In this document: in pieces, positions 19,210-26,468 of the stretch
Layout: the number at the start of each line of letters is the position of its first letter
Position numbering within the stretch: the first letter of the stretch is position 1
Source of the DNA: Alphaproteobacteria bacterium
Lineage (GTDB): Bacteria; Pseudomonadota; Alphaproteobacteria; Micropepsales; Micropepsaceae
DNA length: 64,000 bases
Assembly: GCA_017308475.1 (NCBI GenBank)
Contig: JAFKEU010000010.1
Location: 121,893-185,892, forward strand
Reading direction: 5' to 3'
Notes under the pieces: generated by a model
What the model saw: the letters and a program-made list of their open reading frames with translations, nothing else
Told to the model about the DNA's origin: nothing
Databases searched by the model: none
Translations under genes and position numbers: made by a program

Positions 19210-19284
19210 TGGTGGGCGGTATAGGGATCGAACCTATGGCCCCTACCATGTCAAGGTAGTGCTCTCCCGCTGAGCTAACCGCCC
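19210..19284 (-). tRNA. tRNA-Val (GAC), CCA encoded
   Basis: On the minus strand the acceptor stem GGGCGGT pairs with ACCGCCC and is followed by A and an encoded CCA. The D-arm GCTCAGCGGGAGAGC, the anticodon stem CTACC/GGTAG with loop TTGACAT (anticodon GAC) and the T-arm GGTTCGATCCC are all present. There is no intron, and it is 75 bases long. It lies between cpdR and the ABC exporter operon, on the same strand as both. Confidence 0.96.
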
Positions 19285-19404
19285 ACGCTTTCCGGCCGCC
19301 AGCCAAGGGCGGGGTCAGGGCGGCTTCTATAGCGTCGGGGCTGGGTGGGGGCAAGCCCGGCCTCCTTCCGGCAATCGGGGCAACAGACCACGCCCCCCGG
19401 GTAC

Positions 19405-19767
19405 TCAGGCGGCGGCCAGCATCCGGTCCACTTCCGCCACGATTTCGCGCAGGTGGAAGGGCTTGGACAGGACCTTGGCCTGTTTGGGCGCGCCCGAGGA
19501 AGGGTGCAGTGCCACCGCGGCAAAACCTGTGATGAACATGATCTTGAGAGCGGCGTTCAGTTCGGCGGCGCGCTTGGCCAGTTCGATCCCGTCCAGGCCG
19601 GGCATCACGATATCGGTCAGCAGCAGGTCAAAGGATACACCCTGGATTGCCTCCCATGCCTCGGCGCCGTCGCCGAAATCGGAGACATGGTGGCCAGCCT
19701 TGACCAGCGCCGCCGCAAGGAACTTGCGCAGGGATTCGTCATCTTCCGCCAGAAGGATATGCGCCAT
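19405..19767 (-). CDS. cpdR: CpdR-like single-domain response regulator
   Basis: A 120-residue stand-alone receiver domain. The acidic pair D9-D10 is in LLAEDDES, the phosphoacceptor is D52 in LLLTDIVMPG, the switch threonine is in MFITGFAA and the conserved lysine in LSKPFHL. The sequence, including ITGFAAVAL and KVLSKPFHLREIV, fits CpdR of Caulobacter closely. There unphosphorylated CpdR primes ClpXP to destroy cell-cycle proteins, and CckA-ChpT phosphorylation turns it off. The protein ends in three alanines, which matches the C-terminal ClpXP degron known for CpdR. I chose ATG 19767; the upstream extension is not receiver-like. It is divergent from the amidohydrolase at 19911. Confidence 0.9.
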   Translation of the reverse strand: MAHILLAEDDESLRKFLAAALVKAGHHVSDFGDGAEAWEAIQGVSFDLLLTDIVMPGLDGIELAKRAAELNAALKIMFITGFAAVALHPSSGAPKQAKVLSKPFHLREIVAEVDRMLAAA

Positions 19768-19910
19768 GTCCGCCCGTCCGCCCATCGCCATCAAAGCCGA
19801 TATCGCAGGAAGGGTAAACCGGGTTAAGGCCGCGCCGTTGGACTTGCCACCTTGGCGTCCGGATGCTTCCCTGTCGGCGGGCATATCGTGAATCGCCGCC
19901 CGCGAGGACC

Positions 19911-20795
19911 ATGGCAAATCTCCAGGACTCCTCAGCCGATGCATCGGACCCGCCCTTCCGCCTGGAACGGCCGGCACGCCAGCGTGTGCCTTTCGTGTTC
20001 GCTTCGCCCCATTCGGGCCGGCGCTATCCGGCCAGCCTGCTGTCCCAAAGCCGGCTGGACGCGCTGACCCTGCGCCGCTCGGAAGACGCCTATGTCGACG
20101 AGCTGTTCGCCGGGGTGACGGCGCTGGGCGCGCCGCTGCTGGCGGCGGAATTTCCGCGCGCCTATCTGGACGTGAATCGCGGCATCGCGGAACTGGACCC
20201 GGGCATGTTCGACGGCCCGCTCACCGTGCCGGTGGATGCGCCCGGACCGCGCGTGGCCGCGGGCTTGGGGGTGATTCCCCGCATCGTGCGCGACGGGGCG
20301 GAAATCTATCGCGGCAAGCTGTGCAGGATGGAAGTGGACCAGAGGCTGGCCCGTCTCTACCGGCCCTATCATCAGGCGCTGCAGACCCTGATCGATGAGA
20401 CCAGCGCGCGCTTTGGCGTGGCAGTGCTGATCGACTGTCATTCCATGCCGTCGGCGTTGGCGGTGCCCGATGTCGTGCTGGGCGACCGCTATGGCGCGTC
20501 GGCCGGCGCGGGCCTGACCCGCCGCGCCGTTGACGCTTTCGCGCGCGCCGGGTTCAGCGTCGCGCATAACACGCCCTATGCCGGCGGGCATACCACCGTG
20601 CGCTATGGCCGCGTGGAAGAGGGTCGCCACGTCCTGCAGATCGAGATCAACCGCGCGCTTTACCTGAATGAAGAGCGCGTGAGCAAGAAACCAGGCTTTC
20701 AGATCCTGCGCGCGCGGCTGGAGAAGGTGATGGCCGAACTTGTCGCCATGCCACTTTCGGACCTCGGCGCCGCCCTGCCCGAAGCCGCCGAGTAG
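19911..20795 (+). CDS. N-formylglutamate amidohydrolase family protein
   Basis: A 294-residue protein of the N-formylglutamate amidohydrolase family (PF05013), which hydrolyses N-formyl-L-glutamate to formate and glutamate at the end of one histidine-degradation route. Family markers are FASPHSGRRYP near residue 30, RSEDAYVDELF, PRAYLDVNR and LIDCHSMPS with metal-binding histidine, and HTTVRYGR. I chose ATG 19911, which has GAGGA just upstream, over an in-frame start at 19863. No other hut genes are nearby, so a role in histidine use is not supported by context, and related formyl-amide substrates are possible. It is divergent from cpdR. Confidence 0.85.
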   Translation: MANLQDSSADASDPPFRLERPARQRVPFVFASPHSGRRYPASLLSQSRLDALTLRRSEDAYVDELFAGVTALGAPLLAAEFPRAYLDVNRGIAELDPGMFDGPLTVPVDAPGPRVAAGLGVIPRIVRDGAEIYRGKLCRMEVDQRLARLYRPYHQALQTLIDETSARFGVAVLIDCHSMPSALAVPDVVLGDRYGASAGAGLTRRAVDAFARAGFSVAHNTPYAGGHTTVRYGRVEEGRHVLQIEINRALYLNEERVSKKPGFQILRARLEKVMAELVAMPLSDLGAALPEAAE

Positions 20796-20945
20796 GCAAT
20801 CCTGCACCGCGCGATCTTGCTCTCGCGATTTTGCCCTGGGGATGTTGCCCTGGGGATTTTGTGGCCTGAGCAGGAGCGCGGGAGCAACGCGTACAAGACA
20901 CACGCGAGCGAGCGTCGACGCCCTCAGGGCGCAAAAGACCAGGGC

Positions 20946-21037
20946 AAAAAAATGGCCGCTCGTGAGAGCGGCCAAGTTCAGGGAGGAAACGCCCAGGAAG
21001 GGCGGCGGCCTCGCGATCAAGGATCGCAATACCGCGC
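20946..21037 (-). ncRNA. Predicted small RNA with intrinsic terminator
   Basis: On the minus strand a sigma-70-like promoter (TTGCGG at 21067-21072, 17-base spacer, CATATT at 21044-21049) precedes a stretch of about 92 bases with no convincing coding frame. It contains a 5-bp stem GCGAT/ATCGC, a 5-bp stem CGCCC/GGGCG, a single-stranded TTTCCTCCCT tract and a strong terminator. The terminator is a 9-bp stem TGGCCGCTC/GAGCGGCCA at 20953-20974 followed by seven Ts. CCUCC tracts in alphaproteobacterial small RNAs often pair with ribosome-binding sites. The ends are inferred from the promoter and terminator, and no family was recognised. Confidence 0.45.
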
Positions 21038-21043
21038 TGCAAC

Positions 21044-21072
21044 AATATGCCGGAGCGCCATCCTGTCCGCAA
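21044..21072 (-). promoter_or_regulatory. Predicted sigma-70 promoter of the small RNA
   Basis: TTGCGG, 17-base spacer and CATATT on the minus strand. No plausible minus-strand protein gene follows, but a strong terminator does about 75 bases further on. Transcription should start near 21037. Confidence 0.4.
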
Positions 21073-21169
21073 GTACATTAAAGGCTGTAACTGCGGCGTT
21101 TCCCCGCAGAAACGTTGGAGAAATTGCAACGCCATGCCTGATTTTTTGGCAAACGCCGGGTTCCGCGGC

Positions 21170-21198
21170 AATTGTGCGATGCAATAATCGGCACAATT
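21170..21198. repeat. Inverted repeat, possible operator
   Basis: AATTGTGC and GCACAATT form a perfect 8-bp inverted repeat separated by 13 bases. It lies about 110 bases before the metallophosphatase gene at 21306 and about 100 bases behind the predicted small-RNA promoter. The form suits a dimeric regulator binding site. No regulator is known. Confidence 0.4.
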
Positions 21199-21305
21199 CC
21201 AACCTCCGGCGAGGCAGGCCCGAGTCATAACCCCGTCGTGTCTGCGCAACAAAAGAGTCGCGCGAAGCAGCTATCAGGCCGCCAGCAACTGGCGGGATTA
21301 AGAAA

Positions 21306-22202
21306 ATGGCCGATATCGCCTGGTTCGAATCCGCACCTGCGGTAAAGCGGGCCGCCCGTGTTCCCGCCACCCGGGGCCCTGCCGCCCGGTCCCGCAAGGT
21401 CCGCCGCCACCGCACCATTTTCATCTCCGACACGCATCTGGGTACCCGCCACTGCAAAGCCGATGTCCTGGCCGACTTCCTGGCCCACAACGAAAGCGAG
21501 ACGCTGTTTCTTGTCGGGGACATCGTCGATGGCTGGCAGCTCAAGCGCTGGTACTGGACCTCCGCCCAGGATCGCGTGGTGGCCGAGATTCTGCGCAAGG
21601 TCGATGAAGGCACCCGCGTCATCTTCGTACCCGGCAATCATGACGAGTTCGCCCGCGACTATTGCGGCAGACTGTTCGGCGGCATCGAGATCATGCACGA
21701 AGCCATCCATGTGACGGCCGATGGACTTCGCCTTTGGGTGTTGCATGGCGACCGCTTCGATACGGTGGTGCGCAATGCCAAATGGCTGGCCCATCTGGGC
21801 GACTGGGCCTATGGCGTGGCGCTGCGGGCCAATGACTGGCTTCTGGCCGCCCGCAAGGCGATGGGCCTGCCGCACTGGTCGCTGTCTGCCTGGCTTAAGC
21901 ACAAGGTCAAGAACGCCGCCCAGTTCATCACCCGCTTCGAGGAAATCGTGGCGCGCGAGGCCGAATCGCAGGGGGTGGACGGGGTGATGTGCGGGCACAT
22001 CCACCATGCCGAGATCCGCTGCATCGGCGGCGTGCTCTATCTCAACGACGGAGACTGGGTTGAAAGCTGCACCGCCCTTGTCGAAGATGCCCACGGCAAA
22101 ATGGAGATTCTTCACTGGGCCTCTCACCCTCAGAGAAACACCGTGGGCGCTCAGGCCACCGCTTCCGGTGCGGCTGCCGAAGCCGCGCTTATTCCCGCGT
22201 AG
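21306..22202 (+). CDS. LpxH-like UDP-diacylglucosamine diphosphatase family
   Basis: A 298-residue calcineurin-like metallophosphatase. All metal motifs are visible: D42/H44 in ISDTHLG, D72 in LVGDIVDGW, PGNHDE, the later VLHGDRFD and CGHIHHAEI. The form DGWQLKRWYW is typical of the LpxH-like branch annotated as UDP-2,3-diacylglucosamine pyrophosphatase. Most alphaproteobacteria use LpxI for that lipid A step, so a different nucleotide-sugar or lipid diphosphate may be the substrate here. It starts a plus-strand run with a GT4 glycosyltransferase 14 bases downstream, which points to envelope glycolipid synthesis. The ATG at 21306 has only a weak ribosome site. Confidence 0.8.
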   Translation: MADIAWFESAPAVKRAARVPATRGPAARSRKVRRHRTIFISDTHLGTRHCKADVLADFLAHNESETLFLVGDIVDGWQLKRWYWTSAQDRVVAEILRKVDEGTRVIFVPGNHDEFARDYCGRLFGGIEIMHEAIHVTADGLRLWVLHGDRFDTVVRNAKWLAHLGDWAYGVALRANDWLLAARKAMGLPHWSLSAWLKHKVKNAAQFITRFEEIVAREAESQGVDGVMCGHIHHAEIRCIGGVLYLNDGDWVESCTALVEDAHGKMEILHWASHPQRNTVGAQATASGAAAEAALIPA

Positions 22203-22215
22203 GAAAAAGCGTTTG

Positions 22216-23277
22216 ATGCCGGGGCCCATCCCCGGCGTGGCGGCCCATCTGAAGATACTCATCGTCACCGACGCTTGGGCGCCGCAGGTCAACGGCGTGG
22301 TGCGCACCCTGGAAATGCTCTGCAGGGACCTGGGCGCCCTGGGCCACACCGTCAGGGTGGTCACGCCCCAGGGCCGGCTCAGCATGCCCCTGCCCACCTA
22401 TCCCGAGATCAAGCTGGCCCTGTTCCAGAAGCACACGCTCAAGCAGGAAATCCGCGATTTCTCCCCCGATGCGGTACATATATCCACCGAAGGCGCGCTG
22501 GGCCTTACCGCGCGGCGCATCTGCCTGGAGTACGGCATCGCCTTTTCGACCGCCTTTCACACCCGCTTCGCCGAATATGTCCATGCCCGCTTTCCGCTGG
22601 TGCCCGAAAGCCTGGTCTGGCGCTGGCTGCGCTGGTTCCACCGCCCCGCCACAACGGTAATGGCCGCGACCCAGAGCCTGCGCCAGGACCTTCTGGCGCA
22701 CGGTTTCTCCCATATCCGGCTGTGGTCGCGCGGTGTCGATGTGGACCGCTTCCGTCCCATCCCCGGTGCGCGCCATCCGTTCGCCGGCCCCATCTGGCTC
22801 TATGTCGGCAGGGTGGCTGTGGAAAAGAACATCGAGGCCTTCCTCGCCCTGGACCTGCCTGGCACCAAGGTCGTGGTGGGCAACGGCCCGGCCAAGGCCG
22901 GACTGGAGCGAAAATACCCCCATGTGCGCTTCCTGGGCGCGCTGACGGGCGAGGATCTGGTGCGGGCCTATGCGGGGGCGGACGTCTTCGTATTTCCCAG
23001 CCGCACCGACACTTTCGGCTTGGTGATGCTGGAGGCGCTGGCCAGCGGCCTCACGGTGGCCGCCTATCCGGCGGAAGGCCCGCGCGATGTGGTGGGCGGG
23101 CCGGAAGGCGCCCGGGTCGCGGTGCTGGACGAGGACCTGCGCAAGGCCTGTCTTGGCGCCTTGGCCCTGCGCCAGGAACATCCCGATGCCCCGCGCGCCT
23201 TTGCCCTGACCCGGTCATGGCGGGCCTGCACCCTGCAGTTCCTGCGAAACATCATCGTGGAACCGGACCCGGACTAG
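22216..23277 (+). CDS. Glycosyltransferase, GT4 family
   Basis: A 353-residue GT-B-fold glycosyltransferase. The N-terminal domain opens with LKILIVTDAWAPQVNGVVRTLEML, the acceptor-side signature of MgtA/SQD2-like enzymes. The C-terminal nucleotide-sugar domain has LYVGRVAVEKNIEAFL, the FVFPSRTDTFGLVMLEALASG motif with the conserved E-x7-E pattern, and VAAYPAEGPRDVV. Such enzymes often put a sugar on diacylglycerol or another lipid. I chose ATG 22216, 14 bases after the metallophosphatase stop with AGGAAAAA before it. The ORF extension overlapping the previous gene is spurious. The two genes recur together in alphaproteobacteria. Confidence 0.88.
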   Translation: MPGPIPGVAAHLKILIVTDAWAPQVNGVVRTLEMLCRDLGALGHTVRVVTPQGRLSMPLPTYPEIKLALFQKHTLKQEIRDFSPDAVHISTEGALGLTARRICLEYGIAFSTAFHTRFAEYVHARFPLVPESLVWRWLRWFHRPATTVMAATQSLRQDLLAHGFSHIRLWSRGVDVDRFRPIPGARHPFAGPIWLYVGRVAVEKNIEAFLALDLPGTKVVVGNGPAKAGLERKYPHVRFLGALTGEDLVRAYAGADVFVFPSRTDTFGLVMLEALASGLTVAAYPAEGPRDVVGGPEGARVAVLDEDLRKACLGALALRQEHPDAPRAFALTRSWRACTLQFLRNIIVEPDPD

Positions 23278-23374
23278 GACCTCGACCGGCGGGTAAGCCC
23301 TTTGCGCGACAGGGCTTATCGAAACGATGCCGGTACGCTAGAACCGACCCCATGCAGTCTTGGTTCCCCCACCC

Positions 23375-24976
23375 ATGACAGAGCCGAATGCCCGCCTGAC
23401 GGCCCGCGAGGCCGTGTTCCTGGGCTTGGTTGTGCTGTTTTGGGCGGGGTTCGTGATCCTTCTGGGCAAGGACACGTCCTGGGATTTTCGCAACTATCAC
23501 TGGTACGCGCCCTATGCGCTGCTGAACCACCGCATAGGCATCGACGTGGCGGTGGCCCACCAGGCCAGCTACTACAATCCCTATCTGGATGTGCCCTTCT
23601 ACCTGCTGGCGGCGCACACCCATGCCTGGATCGCGCTGGGCGTGCTGGGCGCGGTGCAGGGCGCCACCGTGATCCCGCTCTATCTGATGGGCCGCTCGCT
23701 GCTGACGCTGCCGCTGAAGCCGGTGGACCGCGGCATCGCGGCCGGAGCACTTGCGCTTCTGGGCCAGGTGGGGGCGCTGACCCTGACCGAGTTCGGCACC
23801 ACCTATTACGACAATGTCATGGCCGGCTTCGTGCTGAGCGGCCTCTGCATCCTGGTGGTGGGCCGCCGCACGCTGCGGGAGGGCCCGCCGCTCAAGGCCG
23901 CGGCCCTATCAGCGGCGGCGGGACTGATCACCGGCATGGCCATGGGCCTGAAGCTGCCCGAGATGCCTTATTGCGTGGGCTTCGCCGCGGCCCTGCTGGC
24001 AGTGGGCGGCACGCCCAGGCAGATCTCCATCCGCCTCGTGGCGGGAGGCATCGCGGGGGTGATCGGATTTGCCATCTTCTCCGCCCCCTGGATGCTCTAC
24101 ATGTGGCATCTGACGGGCAATCCGGTCTTTCCCTATTTCAACGAATACTGGAAGTCGCCGCTGGCGCTGCCCGCGCCCTATCGCGACCTGCGCTTCGTGC
24201 CTACCCATTTCTGGCAGCAAATCCTTTTCCCGTTCCTGTTCACCTTCGACTGGCATGTGGCCAACGATCTGGGCTTCCAGGACGTGCGCGCCGCGCTGGT
24301 CTATCTGCTGCTGCCAATCGCCGCGATCGTCTGGCTGCTGCGCCGCGAAAGCCGCGACCCGCTGCTGGACAAGCCGGGCACCGCCATCCTGTTCGCCTTT
24401 GCCGCCGTCAGCTATGCCGTCTGGCTGCATTTCTTTGCCATCTACCGTTATGCGATCATCTACGAAATGCTGGCGCCGCTGCTGCTGGTGGGGGCGGTGG
24501 GGCTTCTGCCTTTCACCCGGCGGGCGCGTTATCTGGCGCTGGGCGGACTGTGCGCGCTGTGCCTGCTGACGGCGCGCAGCGACTTCCTGGAGCGCGCACC
24601 CGTCGAAGACCCCTACATCGAGACCGCCCTGCCGCCGATTGCCGACCCGGCGCACACGATGGTGCTGATGACGGGCGACGCCCCCATGGGCTTCATCGCC
24701 ACCACCCTGCCGCCGCAGATCCCGGTGCTTCGGATCGATGGCTGGATGGTGCAGCCACGCGACGGTTCGCTGATCACCAGGCAGATGAAGCAGCGCGTGG
24801 CCCGGCACCTGAAGGCGGGCCGGCCGCTCTATCTGATCGCTGATGCCACCGACATGAGCCGCGCCCATGACGCGCTGGCCGATTACGGCCTTGCCATCCG
24901 CTGGCCCGAATGCCAGCAATTCGACACCAACCTGGCGGGGGTCTATCAATGGTGCCCCCTGGCCAGGCGTACGTAA
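23375..24976 (+). CDS. Polytopic membrane protein, GT-C-like glycosyltransferase candidate
   Basis: A 533-residue protein with about ten hydrophobic segments. The first helix near residues 12-32 is followed by a periplasmic loop with acidic residues (GKDTSWDFRNYHWYAPYALL). That placement of aspartate after the first helix is typical of GT-C enzymes that use polyprenyl-phosphate sugars. The C-terminal 120 residues form a soluble periplasmic tail. I do not recognise a named family with certainty; GT87- or ArnT-like are the closest ideas. It lies between a GT4 gene and a GT2/GtrA pair, which supports glycan transfer at the periplasmic face. ATG 23375 was preferred over a TTG five codons earlier. 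Confidence 0.65.
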   Translation: MTEPNARLTAREAVFLGLVVLFWAGFVILLGKDTSWDFRNYHWYAPYALLNHRIGIDVAVAHQASYYNPYLDVPFYLLAAHTHAWIALGVLGAVQGATVIPLYLMGRSLLTLPLKPVDRGIAAGALALLGQVGALTLTEFGTTYYDNVMAGFVLSGLCILVVGRRTLREGPPLKAAALSAAAGLITGMAMGLKLPEMPYCVGFAAALLAVGGTPRQISIRLVAGGIAGVIGFAIFSAPWMLYMWHLTGNPVFPYFNEYWKSPLALPAPYRDLRFVPTHFWQQILFPFLFTFDWHVANDLGFQDVRAALVYLLLPIAAIVWLLRRESRDPLLDKPGTAILFAFAAVSYAVWLHFFAIYRYAIIYEMLAPLLLVGAVGLLPFTRRARYLALGGLCALCLLTARSDFLERAPVEDPYIETALPPIADPAHTMVLMTGDAPMGFIATTLPPQIPVLRIDGWMVQPRDGSLITRQMKQRVARHLKAGRPLYLIADATDMSRAHDALADYGLAIRWPECQQFDTNLAGVYQWCPLARRT

Positions 24977-24996
24977 CAAGGTACCCGGAGCGGGCA

Positions 24997-25935
24997 ATGA
25001 AAGTCGCGGTCCTGATCCCCTGCTACAATGAGGAAGCGGCGATCGCCACGGTGGTGCAGGATTTCCGCGCCGTGCTGCCCGACGCGCCCATCTATGTCTA
25101 TGACAACAATTCGCGCGACCAGACTGCGGCGCGCGCGGCAGCGGCCGGGGCGGTGGTGCGCCGAGAGGCCCGCCAGGGCAAGGGCAATGTGGTTCGCCGC
25201 ATGTTCGCCGACATCGAGGCCGACATCTATGTGCTGGTCGACGGCGACGACACCTATGACGCGAGCGCGGCGCCGCGCATGATCCAGCACATGATGGCCG
25301 AGGGCGCCGACCTTCTGACCGCGCGACGGGTACATTCGCGCGCCGATGCCTACCGGCCCGGCCATGTCTTCGGCAACCGCATGCTGACCGGACTGACCTC
25401 GGCCCTCTTCCGGGTCAAGCTGTCCGATATGCTAAGCGGCTATCGCGTCTTTTCGCGCCGTTTCGTCAAGAGCTTTCCCTTCACCGCCGAGGGTTTTGCC
25501 ATCGAGACCGAACTGACGGTCCATGCCGTGCGCCTGTTGATGCCGATGGCCGAGATGGACACGCGCTACAAGGAACGCCCAGTGGGCTCGGTCTCCAAGC
25601 TCAACACCTGGCGCGACGGCTTTCGCATCCTGGGCACCATCGCCTATCTGCTGCGCGAGGAAAGGCCGCTGGTGTTCTTCTCGGCCATCTTCGGGGCGCT
25701 GGCGCTGGCCTCGGTCCTGGCCGGCACGCCGGTGGTGACCGAATATCTGGCCACGGGCCTGGTGCCGCGCCTTCCCACCGCGGTGCTGGCCACCGGGCTC
25801 ATGGTGCTGGCCTTCCTGTCGCTGGCCTGCGGCCTGATCCTTGACACTGTGACGCGCGGCCGCTGGGAGGCCAAGCGCATGGCCTATCTGGCGATCCCAG
25901 GCCCCAAGGCTCTGGAAGAGCAGAGCCGAACGTGA
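24997..25935 (+). CDS. GT2 glycosyltransferase, polyprenyl-phosphate sugar synthase type
   Basis: A 312-residue GT-A enzyme. It opens with VAVLIPCYNEEAAIATVV, has the VDGDDTYDA metal-binding motif near residue 85, and LLSGYRVFSRRFVKSFP-like acceptor features (DMLSGYRVFSRRF). Two hydrophobic helices near the C-terminus (about residues 220-285) anchor it in the inner membrane. This layout matches dolichol/undecaprenyl-phosphate mannose or glucose synthases of the DPM1/GtrB type. ATG 24997 has CGGAGCGGG before it. Its stop overlaps the GTG start of a GtrA-like gene, the usual flippase partner. Together they should make and flip a lipid-linked sugar for the GT-C-like protein upstream. Confidence 0.88.
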   Translation: MKVAVLIPCYNEEAAIATVVQDFRAVLPDAPIYVYDNNSRDQTAARAAAAGAVVRREARQGKGNVVRRMFADIEADIYVLVDGDDTYDASAAPRMIQHMMAEGADLLTARRVHSRADAYRPGHVFGNRMLTGLTSALFRVKLSDMLSGYRVFSRRFVKSFPFTAEGFAIETELTVHAVRLLMPMAEMDTRYKERPVGSVSKLNTWRDGFRILGTIAYLLREERPLVFFSAIFGALALASVLAGTPVVTEYLATGLVPRLPTAVLATGLMVLAFLSLACGLILDTVTRGRWEAKRMAYLAIPGPKALEEQSRT

Positions 25936-26378
25936 GCCGCCCCCCCGGCAGGTTCTCGCACCTGGTCGCCTGGCTCTGGCGTCATTCCTTCATCCGGTTC
26001 GCGGCGATCGGCGGGCTTGGCTATTTGCTCGCCATCGCCCTTCTGGCCTTATTCACCGGCGCGCTGAAGCTGGAATTCGCCCCCGCCAATGCCCTGACCA
26101 TCTTTCTGACCATGGTCTTCACCTGGCTGGGGAACCGCTATTTCACCTTCCATGACCGCCGCGCCCGCCGGGTGAGCGCCATTTTGCAGGAATGGCTGAA
26201 ATTCATGGGCGCAAACGGCCTGGGCGCGCTGGTCAACTATCTGACGGCCCTGGCGCTGGTGCATTATGCGGCCGTCCCCTTCAGCAACAAATTCGCCGCC
26301 CAGGCCGTTGGAGTTCTGGTGGGGCTGATCTTCAACTTCACCCTGTCACGAACCCTGGTGTTCCGAAGCGCACCATGA
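25932..26378 (+). CDS. GtrA-like membrane protein, candidate flippase
   Basis: A 148-residue protein with four predicted membrane helices (PF04138), starting with FIRFAAIGGLGYLLAIALL and containing FTWLGNRYFTF and FIFNFTLSRTLVF-like ends. GtrA proteins are thought to move undecaprenyl-phosphate sugars across the inner membrane. It begins at GTG 25932, overlapping the GT2 stop by four bases (GTGA), so translation is coupled. It is the last gene of the five-gene glycan module, with a bidirectional terminator 40 bases downstream. Confidence 0.88.
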   Translation: MSRPPGRFSHLVAWLWRHSFIRFAAIGGLGYLLAIALLALFTGALKLEFAPANALTIFLTMVFTWLGNRYFTFHDRRARRVSAILQEWLKFMGANGLGALVNYLTALALVHYAAVPFSNKFAAQAVGVLVGLIFNFTLSRTLVFRSAP

Positions 26379-26418
26379 AAATCGCAGCCATCACCGGCAG
26401 GAGAGGGACCGGGCAACG

Positions 26419-26448
26419 AAAAGGCGCCGGTTCGCCCCGGCGCCTTTT
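26419..26448. terminator. Bidirectional intrinsic terminator
   Basis: A 12-bp perfect stem (AAAAGGCGCCGG / CCGGCGCCTTTT) with a six-base loop lies between the convergent gtrA-like gene and the repeat-rich exported protein. A-tracts and T-tracts on both sides let it serve both strands. Confidence 0.85.
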
Positions 26449-26468
26449 GCGTGTCATGACAACTGCGG

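Noticed and set aside
19810..19840. Possible CtrA site upstream of cpdR (TTAACCCGGTTTAC)
   Set aside because: The half-sites are spaced by six rather than seven bases and the second is TTAC, so the match is too weak.
20796..21305. 6S RNA or tmRNA in this gap
   Set aside because: No tmRNA tag frame or tRNA-like end, and no long closing stem with central bubble for 6S; only a short generic small RNA is supported.
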